NCBI RefSeq assembly: GCF_000429505.1 | Contig: NZ_AUBZ01000003.1 | Location: 62,001-126,000, forward strand | Source: Aliagarivorans taiwanensis DSM 22990 | Lineage (GTDB): Bacteria; Pseudomonadota; Gammaproteobacteria; Enterobacterales; Celerinatantimonadaceae | Direction of reading: 5' to 3' | DNA length: 64,000 nt | In this document: piece after piece, positions 36,155 through 46,987 of the stretch | Numbering within the stretch: position 1 is the first letter of the stretch | Layout of the letters: each line of letters opens with the position of its first letter | Translations under genes and position numbers: made by a program | Notes under the pieces: model-generated | The model's database searches: none | The model's input: only the letters and a program-made list of their open reading frames with translations | Told to the model about the DNA's origin: nothing

Positions 36155-38551
36155 ATGAACGCGGCTTTTAATCAGGCGCTGATCGAGCAGCTATTGCCTC
36201 TGGCCAATAGCGGTGATTTTAGTGATGTCTTCAATAGCGCCACGCAGGATATGAGCAGTAACCAACGCTTCCTGCTGAAAATGGAAATTAACCGTCTGGC
36301 TAAACCCTGCCAGCGGATTATCGATCTCCGAGGTAAAGTGGACGGAGAGTGCCAAGCCTTTGAGCATAACGGACTCACCCACTTTCTCGACGAGATCGCC
36401 GTAAACGAATTCAAGGCCCAGTTATCCCGCTTTGCCGGCACCTACACCATGGGAGTGTATGAAGCGCTACAGCAGACCGAAAACAACTTTCGGGTCATGC
36501 AACAACGCAACATCGACCCGCAGGAAGCCGCTAAGCAACGCCCTAAGCAATATCAGGCGAGAGCGGTCAAACTCGGCCAGTTTATCTCGAGGAATGAGGA
36601 ACGCATGCATCTTGCCGCGCCGCTGAAACTTGCAGGTAGTGACGGGGAAGAGTTCGAGGCCATGTCGTCAAACATGTCGGTGTCGGGTATCAAAGTGAAA
36701 GTCGACAAAGACCGTCAGTTTGAAGTGGGTCAGCGCTTAATCGTCTATTTCACCGGATTAGAGAAAGAGTTTGCCAACAAGGTACTGGGCGCCGGTACCG
36801 AGTACCAAATCGTGGGCATCAACCACAGCGACAAAGGTCAGTCGCTGCGCATGATTGTGGTCAACCCCGACGAAGAGTTCAAAACCTTCTTCGAAACCTA
36901 TTTGCGCTCTTATAAAGGGCGTTATCGGGTAGACGTTGACAGCGTCAGCTCGGCGGTGGTCACCAAGGGCTATCAGCAATACTTGATGCCGCGTCTGCAC
37001 GGTATCCCGGTTTACTTCGACAAGGGAGAGCCGCCCACGCTGCGCTTTGCCCTCTCCACCCCGAACAACCAAGAACTGCTGGCTTACTGGCGCGATGAGA
37101 GCAACCACAGCCACCTGTCGCAGCTGTTCCATAAGCCGCGGATGCTGCGCTACCAAAGTCAGATTGAAGGTGAGACGCTGATCTTCTGCTTCACCCATAC
37201 CGCCAGAGATCGTCTGTTCTTCTATACCGCCACCCGCGAAGAGCTGGAAGAGCATCCGCAGTTGCGCGAGCTATTCATCGGCTTCGGCTCGCGTAAGCCA
37301 AGCTGGCGGGTGATGAAGTATCAATGGCAGCATATCGACGAAGCCCCCCACGTTAGTGCCTCATCGCTGTCGCGCAAGATGGGGGCGGTAGATCTGGAGC
37401 GAATCAACTCTGCGGTGGGGAACCTTAGAACGGTGGGCTTGCTCAGCGACGTCACCGCGCAGTTTGCCGGCGAGCTCTACCACGATAACTACCCGGTCAA
37501 GCTCAATCCGAATCAATTAGCCATCTTCAACCAGAGCAAGATGGTCAGCCCAAGCTTCGAAGTGGTGGCCTACAAGTACCTACAGCTGCGCCGCGAAGAT
37601 CGCTACATGTATCGCTCGTTGGTGGAGGTTGAAACCAAGCATGGCGAGAAACTGGTGGCCTGGTGCCGCGATTTCTCGGTACATGGCATGCAAATCGAGG
37701 TGGAGGGAGACATTACTGTCGCCAAGGGCGACACCCTCTACCTAAGCCTGCCGCAGTTCCAAAAGCTGGTGAAAAGCTACGACCTCAAGCTGCTGCCCTA
37801 CCGAGTGGTCAATCACAATCGGCAAGGCAACGTGTTTAACCTGCAGGCCGCAGTCATCGAGCACCAGTTACACGATGGCATGCGCTTCTTTGAGCAGTTG
37901 ATTGCCAACAACCTCGACAAGCTTAATCAGGTGCCAGAGCGCCCCTCGATGAATGGCCTCTCTGAGACCTTGCGTCAGCTATTCTGTGAACCGCTGTTCT
38001 GCCGCGCGCTGTACATCGAAAAACGCCCCGGCCGCTTTGATATCAGTTGTCTGGGTTATGGCAGCCATCCACATAGCTTTGACAGCTTCACCGGGGTTGG
38101 TGATGGCGAGCACGTCGCTGAGCTAAGCGATCTGTTCAATCAGGGTGAGCTGCACAGCAAGCTGCTAGATACCGTGCGTAACCTCGATGCCGAGCACGCC
38201 CCGGAAGTCATCGAGCTACTGGCCCTGGTGAACAACAATACCCGCCGCTTAATCAGTCTGCGCGATGTGGCCGAGCTGGAAGAGTCAGGTCGGCTGGCAG
38301 AGTACGTGAAGTTTGCCAGTGGCAAAGGCCGAGTGCTGTCGTTTAGCCTGCATATCTCGCGGGTCGGACGACCAGATACCGAGTTTATTCAGCGCGAGCT
38401 GGATTACATCAGCCACTACGCCATTCATAAGGCCAAGCGGTTAGAAGATGAGCTGTGGAGTGTGGTGGGTGTGGCGGTGGTCACTGATACCACAGCCGAG
38501 CTGATGCATCGCTTGAAGATGCCGGAGTTTATGCAGCTACAGAGCGCTTAG
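36155..38551 (+). CDS. Large protein with two PilZ domains
   Basis: 798 residues, soluble, no membrane segment. PilZ domain 1: RNEER near residue 148 (RxxxR) and MSSNMSVSGIKVKV near 168-181 (NxSxxG). PilZ domain 2: RREDR near residue 485 and CRDFSVHGMQIEV near 507-519 (DxSxxG). Both RxxxR and [DN]xSxxG pairs are present, so each could bind cyclic di-GMP. The rest, including the last 220 residues, has no recognisable domain. Similar large PilZ proteins stand between radA and serB in Shewanella-type genomes, as here; their effector role is not established to my knowledge. Confidence 0.85.
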   Translation: MNAAFNQALIEQLLPLANSGDFSDVFNSATQDMSSNQRFLLKMEINRLAKPCQRIIDLRGKVDGECQAFEHNGLTHFLDEIAVNEFKAQLSRFAGTYTMGVYEALQQTENNFRVMQQRNIDPQEAAKQRPKQYQARAVKLGQFISRNEERMHLAAPLKLAGSDGEEFEAMSSNMSVSGIKVKVDKDRQFEVGQRLIVYFTGLEKEFANKVLGAGTEYQIVGINHSDKGQSLRMIVVNPDEEFKTFFETYLRSYKGRYRVDVDSVSSAVVTKGYQQYLMPRLHGIPVYFDKGEPPTLRFALSTPNNQELLAYWRDESNHSHLSQLFHKPRMLRYQSQIEGETLIFCFTHTARDRLFFYTATREELEEHPQLRELFIGFGSRKPSWRVMKYQWQHIDEAPHVSASSLSRKMGAVDLERINSAVGNLRTVGLLSDVTAQFAGELYHDNYPVKLNPNQLAIFNQSKMVSPSFEVVAYKYLQLRREDRYMYRSLVEVETKHGEKLVAWCRDFSVHGMQIEVEGDITVAKGDTLYLSLPQFQKLVKSYDLKLLPYRVVNHNRQGNVFNLQAAVIEHQLHDGMRFFEQLIANNLDKLNQVPERPSMNGLSETLRQLFCEPLFCRALYIEKRPGRFDISCLGYGSHPHSFDSFTGVGDGEHVAELSDLFNQGELHSKLLDTVRNLDAEHAPEVIELLALVNNNTRRLISLRDVAELEESGRLAEYVKFASGKGRVLSFSLHISRVGRPDTEFIQRELDYISHYAIHKAKRLEDELWSVVGVAVVTDTTAELMHRLKMPEFMQLQSA

Positions 38552-38580
38552 CCAGCGCTCTGTAGCCTTATCACGTTCGC

Positions 38581-39585
38581 TTAAGCGCAGCCGCTCAGCA
38601 GCTCTGAGGCCGACAGGATGCGCACTACCCCATCCAAGTCGCTGTGGCGGATTGCCATCTGCGCTTTCGCCTGTACCAGTGGCTTGGCGTGAATGGCCAC
38701 ACCAAAGTCCGATTCGGCCAGCATCAGCAAATCATTCGCACCATCGCCAATCGCCATGGTTTGGGTAGCGCCGAACTCTTGCGCCAAGGCCTTCAGGGTA
38801 TCGGCCTTAACCTGCGCATCCACCACCCCGCCGAGTACTTGCCCGGTCAGCTTGCCATCGACGATCTCAAGCTGGTTGGCTACTACCCGATCAAAACCTA
38901 AGTCTTGCTGTAAGCGCTCGGCAAAGTAGGTGAAGCCACCAGAGGCGATCGCTACCTTCCAGTCAATCTGCTTAACAAACGACAACAGATCTTTTAGGCC
39001 CGGCATCAACGGCATGCTATCGGCCACTTGCTGAAGTATCGCCTCAGGTGCATCGGCCAGCTTGCCAACTCGGGCGCGCAGGCTCTGCTCGAAATCCAGC
39101 TCGCCGCGCATTGCCGCGGCGGTCACTGCGCTGACCTCTTCACCAACCCCAGCAAGGGTGGCAATCTCATCGATACACTCAATCTGAATGGTGGTCGAAT
39201 CCATATCCATCAGGATAAGGCCCGGCAGATGAAGGTTTGGTAAGCGGCTCATCACCACCCAGTCAAACTCCCAGTCTTGTGCCTCCAACAAGGCCTTGAG
39301 CTCTTGCTCGGTGCACTCTGCGCTCAGTAGCACCGTGGTGGCGCCCAGCATCACCCGGGCTCCTTGTAACACTAACTGGCGGCCATCAGCCTGCACGGTA
39401 AGGCTTAGTTGGTTGAGCTGCTCAGCACTAAGCGCTGGCGCCCAAATCAACAGCTGGCAGTGGCAGGCAATGCTGACATGAGGAGCCAAGTCTTCGCCAC
39501 TGAGCTGATAGGGGAAATCATCCAATACCGATGGCCAATCTGCCACCAGCGGGGGAAGTTGAGAGAGTCGATGGGAATGGTGCAA
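38581..39585 (-). CDS. serB: Phosphoserine phosphatase SerB
   Basis: Last step of serine synthesis. In 334 residues the HAD nucleophile motif DMDSTT starts at residue 127 (Asp127, Asp129), followed by ECIDEIATLAGVGEEVSAVTAAAMRGELDF, motif II AIASGGFT near 213, and GDGANDLLMLAESDFGVA near 275-292. The N-terminal 110 residues form the ACT-like regulatory part usual for SerB of this size. Divergent from ytjB, about 105 bases apart, as serB-ytjB(smp) in E. coli. Confidence 0.96.
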   Translation of the reverse strand: MHHSHRLSQLPPLVADWPSVLDDFPYQLSGEDLAPHVSIACHCQLLIWAPALSAEQLNQLSLTVQADGRQLVLQGARVMLGATTVLLSAECTEQELKALLEAQDWEFDWVVMSRLPNLHLPGLILMDMDSTTIQIECIDEIATLAGVGEEVSAVTAAAMRGELDFEQSLRARVGKLADAPEAILQQVADSMPLMPGLKDLLSFVKQIDWKVAIASGGFTYFAERLQQDLGFDRVVANQLEIVDGKLTGQVLGGVVDAQVKADTLKALAQEFGATQTMAIGDGANDLLMLAESDFGVAIHAKPLVQAKAQMAIRHSDLDGVVRILSASELLSGCA

Positions 39586-39690
39586 ATTACATCCTTGCTA
39601 ATGAAACCCTAGGCGCTTCAAGATAGCTATTGGATTTTGCTTTGGCAAGTCCCTAAGATGGTAGCTGTGTGGAGGCTAAAGACATAAATA

Positions 39691-40365
39691 ATGGATAAGA
39701 AAGCCATAACCCGATACCGCGTTGTACAGTTCCTACAGCTACTGATTGCTATCGGTTGCTGTATCTGGATCTTTCAATCCCTGCTGCAGCTAAAAACCAG
39801 CGGGCAAGGCCTGATCCATTACCAAAGTGAGCAACTGGCGCGCTCGCTGAGCAGCGTTGCAACACTCAATATCCACAACACCCTAAGCCAACCCGAAGAG
39901 CTGCACAGCGAACAGCTGCAAAGCCTGGTCGATGAGTTGCAGCAGCAACGCTACGTATCATTGGCGGCGGTGTTCGATCGCCAAGGCAAGTTATTGGTCC
40001 GTAGCGACCATAGCGAGCAAGATTCCCCCATGCGCCTATTCAATGCGCTGGAACGACCATTTATTACCGAGGTCAGTGACAGCGAGCAAGGGCTGCGCGC
40101 TTATCTGAAGATCCAACTTAACTACCAGTCGATCCTGTCTAAAGCGGAGCGCTATATCGAACAGGGACAAAGTCAGATGATGCTGATTATGTTGGTATCG
40201 ATGGCGATTGGCTTTCTGCTCACTCGGGTGCTGTCACGCAAACGTTATTCGGCGACCCTAGCGGCGATTGCCCTGCGGGCAAGAGCAGCACGAGCCCGAC
40301 GGGCCCGTGCGTTAATCGAGGATGTGGCAACTCGCACCGAGTCGCCAGATAGCCCCGACAAGTAA
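39691..40365 (+). CDS. ytjB: YtjB/SMP family inner-membrane protein
   Basis: 224 residues: an N-terminal membrane helix (residues 12-32), a periplasmic region of about 130 residues (NIHNTLSQPEELHSEQLQSLVDEL, then LAAVFDRQGKLLVRS), a second membrane helix near 170-187 and a basic Ala/Arg-rich cytoplasmic tail. The arrangement and the divergent serB neighbour match E. coli ytjB (smp, also called ahpA). Function is not established. Confidence 0.82.
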   Translation: MDKKAITRYRVVQFLQLLIAIGCCIWIFQSLLQLKTSGQGLIHYQSEQLARSLSSVATLNIHNTLSQPEELHSEQLQSLVDELQQQRYVSLAAVFDRQGKLLVRSDHSEQDSPMRLFNALERPFITEVSDSEQGLRAYLKIQLNYQSILSKAERYIEQGQSQMMLIMLVSMAIGFLLTRVLSRKRYSATLAAIALRARAARARRARALIEDVATRTESPDSPDK

Positions 40366-40370
40366 CCTAA

Positions 40371-40404
40371 GTAACTTAGATCAGAGAGTAACTTAGATCA
40401 GAGA
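40371..40404. repeat. Perfect 17-base tandem duplication over the deoD stop
   Basis: GTAACTTAGATCAGAGA occurs at 40371-40387 and again at 40388-40404 with no difference. The second copy contains the deoD stop (40393-40395, minus strand) and last codons; the first copy repeats them just downstream of the gene. Confidence 0.95.
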
Positions 40405-41097
40405 GTCTAGAGTCAGAACGATCATATCGTTGAAGGTTAGTTGACGCTCTTCAGCGGTGGTTTGCTCGCCGGTGCGGATGTGGTCAGAAATGGTTACTAC
40501 ACACAGCGCGGCTTTGCCACACTCGGCTGCTACGCCGTAAAGGCCAGCCGCTTCCATCTCAACGGCCAAAACGCCGTGTTTTTCCATCACGTCGAACATC
40601 TCTGGGTCTGGGCCGTAGAACAGGTCGGCAGAGAATACGTTACCCACTTTAGCTTTAATGCCGGCTTTCTCGGCGCTGTCGACCGCGTTGCGTAGCAGCT
40701 CGTAGTTAGCGATAGCGGCAAAATCAAAGCCTTTAAAGCGCTGGCGGTTCACGTTCGAGTCGGTACATGCCCCCATGCCGATAACCACGTCACGCAGCTG
40801 AACGTCTTGGCTGATGGCACCAGCAGACCCCACGCGAATGATCTTCTCTACACCGTATTGGGTGTACAGCTCGTGGGCGTAGATAGAAGCACTAGGAATA
40901 CCCATGCCAGAACCCATTACCGATACCTTTTTGCCTTTGTACGTACCGGTAAAACCAAACATGTTGCGCACGCCAGTTACCTGAACCACATCTTCCAGGA
41001 AGGTTTCAGCGATGTACTTGGCACGCAGCGGGTCGCCAGGGAACAGTACGGTTTCAGCAAAATCACCAGGGTTTGCACTAATGTGAGGAGTTGTCAT
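40393..41097 (-). CDS. deoD: Purine-nucleoside phosphorylase DeoD
   Basis: Splits purine (deoxy)nucleosides with phosphate to give the base and (deoxy)ribose 1-phosphate. 234 residues, hexameric bacterial type: [29 protein letters not shown] at the start (phosphate loop GDPLRAK), [16 protein letters not shown] near 62-77, IRVGSAGAI near 84, and [10 protein letters not shown]-like [14 protein letters not shown] near 178 with the catalytic Asp in SDHIRTGE near 203. Last gene of the nupC-add-deoC-deoA-deoB-deoD run. Confidence 0.96.
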   Translation of the reverse strand: MTTPHISANPGDFAETVLFPGDPLRAKYIAETFLEDVVQVTGVRNMFGFTGTYKGKKVSVMGSGMGIPSASIYAHELYTQYGVEKIIRVGSAGAISQDVQLRDVVIGMGACTDSNVNRQRFKGFDFAAIANYELLRNAVDSAEKAGIKAKVGNVFSADLFYGPDPEMFDVMEKHGVLAVEMEAAGLYGVAAECGKAALCVVTISDHIRTGEQTTAEERQLTFNDMIVLTLDSLI

Positions 41098-41148
41098 TGT
41101 CAGTCCTTATTTTGGGGGCCAACGCCCCCGGTCAAAAATTAAAAAGAT

Positions 41149-42363
41149 TTACAGGAACGCGTCGCCGTAGCCCAGAGCAGGTAGCCCCAAGTAACTGGCC
41201 AGAGACTGTCCCATATCGGCAAAGCTATTACGCAAACCAAGATTCTTGGCGCCCAACTTCTTGCCATAAACCAGTACCGGTACGTGCTCGCGGGTGTGGT
41301 CTGTGCCTTCCCAAGTCGGGTCACAGCCATGGTCGGCGGTAAGCAGTACCACGTCATCGTCGCCCAATTGCTCGAGCAGCTCCGGCAAGCGCTTGTCGAA
41401 GTACTCTAGCGCGGCGGCATAGCCAGCCACATTACGACGGTGACCATAGGAGGAGTCGAAATCGACGAAGTTGGTGAAGATAATACTGTTATCGACACCG
41501 CGCGCCATCTCGCTCAGGGTCAGATCAAACAGCCCTTCCAGACCGGTTGCCTTCACCTTGCGAGTAATGCCTTGGTGGGCGTAGATATCGGCAATCTTAC
41601 CGATACTCACCACTTCACCGCCGGCATCGGCCATCTTGTCCAGTAGGGTTGGCGCTGGCGGCAGTACCGAGTAATCACGGCGATTACCGGTGCGCTGGAA
41701 ATCGCTGGCATTGCTACCAACAAATGGACGGGCAATCACCCGGCCAATGTTGTAGGGATCGACCAGCTTACGCGCCAGCTCGCACAGCTCAAGTAAGCGC
41801 TCTAAACCGAAGGTTTCTTCATGGGCAGCGATCTGGAATACACTGTCAGCCGAGGTGTAGAAGATCGGCTTGCCACTGGCCATATGCTCTTCGCCCAGCT
41901 GCTCCAAAATCGTGGTACCGGATGAGTGGCAGTTACCCAGATAGCCCGGTAGGTTGCCCTGCTCTACCAATGCATCCAGCAGCTCTTGTGGGAAGCTGTT
42001 GGTGGGCTTGTCGAAGTAGCCCCAGTCAAACAACACCGGTACACCGGCGATCTCCCAGTGACCCGATGGCGTGTCTTTACCGCTGCTCAGCTCTTTGGCG
42101 TAGCCATAGTAACCAATGGGTTTCACATCTGGGTCCATCCCCGGTGGGTATACACCGCCGCTTTCAAAGCAGGCCTGACCCAAGCCCAAACGGTTTAGGT
42201 TGGGGATGTTAAGCGGGCCCTTGCGCCCAATATCGGCGCGCCCTTCAGCGCAGGCTTCTGCGATATGCAGCAAGGTGTTAGAACCAACATCTCCGAACTG
42301 GTCGGCATCGGCGGTTGCGCCAATCCCAAACGAGTCCATCACCAGAATAATTGCACGTTTCAT
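41149..42363 (-). CDS. deoB: Phosphopentomutase DeoB
   Basis: Converts (deoxy)ribose 1-phosphate to the 5-phosphate, joining DeoA/DeoD to DeoC and the pentose phosphate pathway. 404 residues of the alkaline phosphatase-like superfamily: [23 protein letters not shown] at 9-31 with metal Asp10, [15 protein letters not shown] near 94-108 with the phospho-accepting Thr, [17 protein letters not shown] near 280-296 and [22 protein letters not shown] near 335-356, carrying the remaining metal ligands. Spacing to deoA is three bases. Confidence 0.96.
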   Translation of the reverse strand: MKRAIILVMDSFGIGATADADQFGDVGSNTLLHIAEACAEGRADIGRKGPLNIPNLNRLGLGQACFESGGVYPPGMDPDVKPIGYYGYAKELSSGKDTPSGHWEIAGVPVLFDWGYFDKPTNSFPQELLDALVEQGNLPGYLGNCHSSGTTILEQLGEEHMASGKPIFYTSADSVFQIAAHEETFGLERLLELCELARKLVDPYNIGRVIARPFVGSNASDFQRTGNRRDYSVLPPAPTLLDKMADAGGEVVSIGKIADIYAHQGITRKVKATGLEGLFDLTLSEMARGVDNSIIFTNFVDFDSSYGHRRNVAGYAAALEYFDKRLPELLEQLGDDDVVLLTADHGCDPTWEGTDHTREHVPVLVYGKKLGAKNLGLRNSFADMGQSLASYLGLPALGYGDAFL

Positions 42364-42366
42364 CTT

Positions 42367-43698
42367 CTAGTCCTCTTTCACAATGCATTGGTAGAGCGCA
42401 GACTCAGGTAGCTGAGGTGCGGCTTCGCTCTGAACCAGAGCCTCTCGTACCAATGCGGCAGCGTGCTGCCATTGTTGCTCGCTGCTGGCGTGGATCACCA
42501 TCAGAGGCTGATCCACGTCGACATAATCACCTAAACTCACGATCTGAGATAGGCCAACGCTGTAATCCAGCTGGTCTTTAGGATGCTGGCGACCACCACC
42601 CATGGCGACCACCGCCATGCCTAAGGCTTTGCTGTCCACCTCGCTGACAAAGCCAGCCTGCTCGGCCAGTACAGGTTTAATCACCGCCGCCTTAGGTAGG
42701 TACTCTTGGTAGCGTGCACAGAAGTCGCTGGGGCCACCTAACTGCTCAACCATCGCACCGAAGCGACGTAGCGCTTCGCCATTTTCAATGCTAGCCATTA
42801 GCTGCTCACGCGCTTGCTCGCGACTGTCGGCAAGCTTGCCCAGCAGCAGCATGTCTTCGGCCAAGGCCATGGTCACTTCATGCAGGCGTGCGTTACTGGT
42901 ATCGCCTTGTAAATACTTGATCACCTCAACAATTTCCAGCGCATTACCCGCGGCCGAGGCCAGTGGCTGATTCATATCGGTCAGCCAAGCCCGGCAGCGT
43001 ACGCCAGCGGCTTCACAGACCTGAACGATCGCTTCGGCCAGCTCTTTGCTCTGCTCATAGGAGGGCATAAACGCGCCGTTACCGACTTTTACATCCATCA
43101 CCAAGGCATCCAGCCCTTCGGCCAGCTTTTTGCTGAGAATAGAAGCGGTGATCAGCGGTAGCGAGTCCACCGTGGCGGTCACATCACGCACTGCGTAAAA
43201 ACGCTTATCGGCCGGTGCCAGCTGGCCGCTTTGGCCGACGATGGCAATGCCCGGCGCTTTAACCGCTTGCTCGAATACCTCAGGGCTTGGGGTGACCGAA
43301 TAGCCGGGGATCGCTTCAAGCTTATCCAGTGTGCCTCCGGTATGGCCAAGGCCACGACCGGAGATCATCGGCACATGTGCCCCACAGGCAGCCAGCATTG
43401 GCCCCAGCAATAGCGAGGTCAGATCGCCTACACCACCGGTGGAGTGCTTATCGAGCAATGGCCCGGTGACGCCAGCGGCTTGCCAGTTGAGCACCTCGCC
43501 CGAGTCGCGCATGGCCATGGTAAGCTCGGCGCGCTCATCAGCGCTCATGCCTTGAAAGAAGGTGGCCATGGCAAAAGCGGCGATTTGGCCATCACTTAGG
43601 CTGTCATCGGCAATCCCCGCGACAAAGCTGCGGATCTGCTCACCAGTGAGCTCGCCGCCGTCGCGCTTGGTCTGAATAATTTCCTGTGGTAACAACAT
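42367..43698 (-). CDS. deoA: Thymidine phosphorylase DeoA
   Basis: Reversible phosphorolysis of thymidine and deoxyuridine. 443 residues with the class II nucleoside phosphorylase pattern: [20 protein letters not shown] at 10-29, [48 protein letters not shown] near 81-128 (thymidine/pyrimidine phosphorylase signature lies here) and [13 protein letters not shown] near 199-211. Central gene of the deo group. Confidence 0.96.
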   Translation of the reverse strand: MLLPQEIIQTKRDGGELTGEQIRSFVAGIADDSLSDGQIAAFAMATFFQGMSADERAELTMAMRDSGEVLNWQAAGVTGPLLDKHSTGGVGDLTSLLLGPMLAACGAHVPMISGRGLGHTGGTLDKLEAIPGYSVTPSPEVFEQAVKAPGIAIVGQSGQLAPADKRFYAVRDVTATVDSLPLITASILSKKLAEGLDALVMDVKVGNGAFMPSYEQSKELAEAIVQVCEAAGVRCRAWLTDMNQPLASAAGNALEIVEVIKYLQGDTSNARLHEVTMALAEDMLLLGKLADSREQAREQLMASIENGEALRRFGAMVEQLGGPSDFCARYQEYLPKAAVIKPVLAEQAGFVSEVDSKALGMAVVAMGGGRQHPKDQLDYSVGLSQIVSLGDYVDVDQPLMVIHASSEQQWQHAAALVREALVQSEAAPQLPESALYQCIVKED

Positions 43699-43748
43699 CG
43701 TGCGTTCCTGCTCTGTTCGTTCTGTTACTGCTTGTATCAGCCGGGGGC

Positions 43749-44522
43749 TTAGTAGCCTTCACCAGCAGAGGCGTTGTCGTCGCCTTCGATGGTCGCTTTC
43801 AGCGCCGCCAACAGGCTTGATGCGCCAAAGCGGAAGTGACGCTCGCTCACCCAATCTTCACCCAAAATGGTGCGCGCCTTGCTCAGGTAGACATCGGCTT
43901 GCTCGGCGCTCTTCACACCACCCGCAGCTTTAAAGCCACACGCCGGATTGTGATCGGCAATCGCTTGTAGCATCAGCTCGGCCGCTTCTGGGGTGGCGTT
44001 AACCGGCACCTTACCGGTCGAGGTTTTAATAAAGTCTGCACCGGCCTTAATCGACAGTTCGCTGGCTTTGCTAATCAGGGCAGGCTCAGATAGCTCACCA
44101 CTTTCAATGATCACCTTCAGCAGCACGTCGCCACAGGCGGCTTTACAAGCTTTTACCAGCTCAAAGCCAACCTGCTCGTCGCCACCTTGCAGGGCACGCC
44201 ATGGGAACACCACGTCAACTTCGTCTGCGCCGTAGGCCACTGCTGCGCGGGTTTCCGCTACCGCCAATTCGATATCGGCTTCACCCAGCGGGAAGTTGGT
44301 CACAGTGGCAATCTTCACTTCACTGGCGCCGATCTCTTTGAGATAGCGACGGGCGAAGGGAATAAAGCGCGGATAGATACAAATTGCAGCAACCTGACCG
44401 ACCTCGGTTTTGGCCTGATCGCACAAGGCAGCTACGCGCTCGCGGGTGTCGTCTTCGTTCAGGGTAGTCAGGTCCATCAAGCTCAGGGCTTGTTGGGCGA
44501 TTTGTTTCAATTGTGCAGACAT
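43749..44522 (-). CDS. deoC: Deoxyribose-phosphate aldolase DeoC
   Basis: Cleaves deoxyribose 5-phosphate to acetaldehyde and glyceraldehyde 3-phosphate. A 257-residue class I aldolase: [12 protein letters not shown] at the start, [12 protein letters not shown] near 96-107, VIIESGELS near 137, the Schiff-base lysine in [14 protein letters not shown] near 164-177 and [14 protein letters not shown] near 197-210. Length and motifs fit the gammaproteobacterial DeoC group. Nine bases downstream of add. Confidence 0.96.
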   Translation of the reverse strand: MSAQLKQIAQQALSLMDLTTLNEDDTRERVAALCDQAKTEVGQVAAICIYPRFIPFARRYLKEIGASEVKIATVTNFPLGEADIELAVAETRAAVAYGADEVDVVFPWRALQGGDEQVGFELVKACKAACGDVLLKVIIESGELSEPALISKASELSIKAGADFIKTSTGKVPVNATPEAAELMLQAIADHNPACGFKAAGGVKSAEQADVYLSKARTILGEDWVSERHFRFGASSLLAALKATIEGDDNASAGEGY

Positions 44523-44531
44523 GTTTCGTCC

Positions 44532-45536
44532 TTAGTTAGTTGATTGCTTGCGGGCCAACAGCTGGCGACGCTCATCATCAGACATAAACGCCATGGCCAG
44601 ACCATTGCGTTGTAGGGTTTGGATCGCCTCGTCGTCGAGCCCCATTTGCTCGCGGACGACCCGGTATTCGTGGCCGATGTCGATATTGCTGACACCGGGA
44701 TCGTCGGTATTCAAACCGGCACAAATACCCGCATCCAAAAAGCGTGGAAGCGGATGTTCTTCAATCGTTGCCACCGTGGAGGTGTGCAGGTTGCTGCTTG
44801 GGCAGGACTCAATGCCGATCTGGCGCTGGGCCAGAGTGTCCATCAAAGCCAAGTCTTGGATAGCATTCACCCCATGGCCGATACGCTGGGCACCGAGGTG
44901 CTCAATCGCTTGCCAGATGCTTTGTGGGCCTAAGGCCTCACCGGCGTGAATGGTTACATTAAGTGACGCATCACGCACCCGCTTGAAGTGTTCAACAAAC
45001 AACTCGCCGGGGAAGCCCGCTTCGTTACCGGCCAAGTCGACAGCGGTAAAGTGCTTGCGTTGCGCCAAAATGGCGTCGAGCTCGCGGGTGCAGTTTTCCA
45101 CCCCGTAGGAGCGCGACATAATGCCGATCAGCTTGACCTGAACATCCTGGCTTTGGCAGGCGCTACGCACCCCGTCAGCCACCGCTTCAATCACACCTTC
45201 CATCGGCAGGTTATGGGTTTCTGCCATGTAGTAAGGGCTAAAGCGCAGTTCGGTGTAGTCCAGGCCGGAGCGAGCGGCATCTTCAACATTTTCAATCGCC
45301 ACGCGTTTAACAGCATCCAAGTCGCCGAGCACTTTCACCATCCAGTCCAGCTTGGCAAGAAAACCCAATAGGTCATTCTCTTTGCCTTGAATCTGAACCA
45401 GTGGGCGCATCTTGTCGATGCTCTCAGCAGGCAGCGGCATAGCAAACTGCTGAGCCAGCTCCCACACCGTTTCAACCCGGACATTTCCATCTAAGTGTCG
45501 GTGTAAATCCAGCACCGGCAGTTGTTTATCAAACAC
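44532..45536 (-). CDS. add: Adenosine deaminase
   Basis: Deaminates (deoxy)adenosine to (deoxy)inosine, which then feeds DeoD. 334 residues: zinc ligands in [12 protein letters not shown] at 9-20 (two His), [19 protein letters not shown] near 194-212 (His), catalytic Glu and His in the RIGHGVNAI segment, and the zinc Asp in [10 protein letters not shown] near 272-281. It belongs to the Add/AMP deaminase family. Its insertion between the transporter gene and deoC gives one operon for uptake, deamination and phosphorolysis. Confidence 0.95.
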   Translation of the reverse strand: MFDKQLPVLDLHRHLDGNVRVETVWELAQQFAMPLPAESIDKMRPLVQIQGKENDLLGFLAKLDWMVKVLGDLDAVKRVAIENVEDAARSGLDYTELRFSPYYMAETHNLPMEGVIEAVADGVRSACQSQDVQVKLIGIMSRSYGVENCTRELDAILAQRKHFTAVDLAGNEAGFPGELFVEHFKRVRDASLNVTIHAGEALGPQSIWQAIEHLGAQRIGHGVNAIQDLALMDTLAQRQIGIESCPSSNLHTSTVATIEEHPLPRFLDAGICAGLNTDDPGVSNIDIGHEYRVVREQMGLDDEAIQTLQRNGLAMAFMSDDERRQLLARKQSTN

Positions 45537-45581
45537 GTGGTATTCCTCTATCCAAAGGGAGGCGAACCTCCCTTATCCGTT

Positions 45582-46823
45582 TTACTGTAGACCGATGAAG
45601 AAGCCAGCCAGAGCCGCGCTCATCAGGTTGGCCAGAGATGCAGCCACTACTGCTTTCAGGCCCATTTTCGCGATATCGCTACGACGACTCGGTGCCATAC
45701 CACCTAGGCCGCCCAACAAGATGGCGATAGATGACAGGTTGGCAAAGCCACACAGTGCGAAAGTCACGATCACCTGAGTCTGGGTGCTCAGGGTTTCTTT
45801 CACTTGTACGAAATCGATGTAGGCCACGAACTCGTTAACGATCAGTTTCTGACCAATAAAGCTACCCGCTTGTACCGCTTCTGCCCATGGCACACCAATC
45901 AGCCATGCCAGCGGTGCAAAGATGTAACCCAAGATGATTTGGATAGTGAGATCAGGCTGACCGAACAGACCACCGGCCCAACCCACAAAGTTGTTCATCA
46001 ACGCAATCAGACCGATAAAGGCCAGCAGCATGGCACCTACGTTCATCGCTAGCTGCATACCCGAGCTTGCACCCGATGCGGCGGCATCGATAACGTTGGC
46101 CGGCTTGTCTTCGTCGTCCAGTACGTGGTCGATGTTTTGCTCGTTAAAGTCGGTCTCAGGCTTGATGATTTTCGCCATCAACAGACCACCTGGCGCCGCC
46201 ATGAAAGACGCAGCAATCAGGTACTTCAGCTCTACGCCCAGACCGGCATAGCCAGCTAGAACGGAACCGGCAACCGATGCCAGACCACCCACCATAATGG
46301 CGAACAGCTCAGATTGAGTCATCTTAGGGATAAAGGGGCGAACCACCAGCGGCGCTTCAGTTTGACCCACGAAGATGTTGGCTGTTGCAGACATCGACTC
46401 AGGGCGGTGAGTTTGCAAGGCTTTTTGCAGTGCGCCACCGATGATTTTGATGATCCACTGCATAATACCCAGATAGTAAAGCACTGCAATCAGCGACGAG
46501 AAGAATACGATAATCGGCAACACTCGCAGGGCAAACACAAAGCCGTTGTTGCCGAACACTTCAAACATCTGACCATGTACCAGCGGGCCAAACAGGAAGG
46601 CCAAACCAGCCTGTGCACTGTCGATCACCGACTGAACTGCACCGGATACCGCTTCAAGCACCGCTTGGCCGAAGGGCAGGTACAGTACAAAGGCACCAAA
46701 ACCGGCCTGAATCAAAAAAGCACCGACTACAGTGCGAGGCTTGATGGCACCCTTGTTATCCGACAATAGCAGGGCTATTGCCAACAGGCTGGCGATACCA
46801 ACCAAACTCATTAAAACACTCAT
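45582..46823 (-). CDS. nupC: NupC-type concentrative nucleoside transporter
   Basis: Cation-coupled nucleoside uptake at the inner membrane. 413 residues, about ten membrane segments, CNT family: LPIIVFFSSLIAVLYYLGIMQWIIK near 102-126, FVGQTEAPLVVRPFIPKMTQSELFAIMVGGLASVAGSVLAGYAGLG near 148-193 and the GQKLIVNEFVAYIDF signature near 327-341. First gene of the leftward nupC-add-deoCABD operon; its promoter should lie in the 164 bases between it and tal. Confidence 0.94.
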   Translation of the reverse strand: MSVLMSLVGIASLLAIALLLSDNKGAIKPRTVVGAFLIQAGFGAFVLYLPFGQAVLEAVSGAVQSVIDSAQAGLAFLFGPLVHGQMFEVFGNNGFVFALRVLPIIVFFSSLIAVLYYLGIMQWIIKIIGGALQKALQTHRPESMSATANIFVGQTEAPLVVRPFIPKMTQSELFAIMVGGLASVAGSVLAGYAGLGVELKYLIAASFMAAPGGLLMAKIIKPETDFNEQNIDHVLDDEDKPANVIDAAASGASSGMQLAMNVGAMLLAFIGLIALMNNFVGWAGGLFGQPDLTIQIILGYIFAPLAWLIGVPWAEAVQAGSFIGQKLIVNEFVAYIDFVQVKETLSTQTQVIVTFALCGFANLSSIAILLGGLGGMAPSRRSDIAKMGLKAVVAASLANLMSAALAGFFIGLQ

Positions 46824-46987
46824 AACACTCCTTACTTAATATACGTGGCAGAGTTAATCTCTATCCATGACCCATCCATGGAGTGGGCTAATTGTTGGTC
46901 ATCACAAGGCTGCACAAACTGCCCTACATCACGTTTTTTCCAACTTTTTAGCTGCCACTTTTTGTTATTTACCAATTATGTTGGTGG

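Noticed and set aside
46824-46987. CRP site before nupC
   Set aside because: TGTTG and TCACA occur near 46895 but are spaced four bases apart rather than six; not a credible site.
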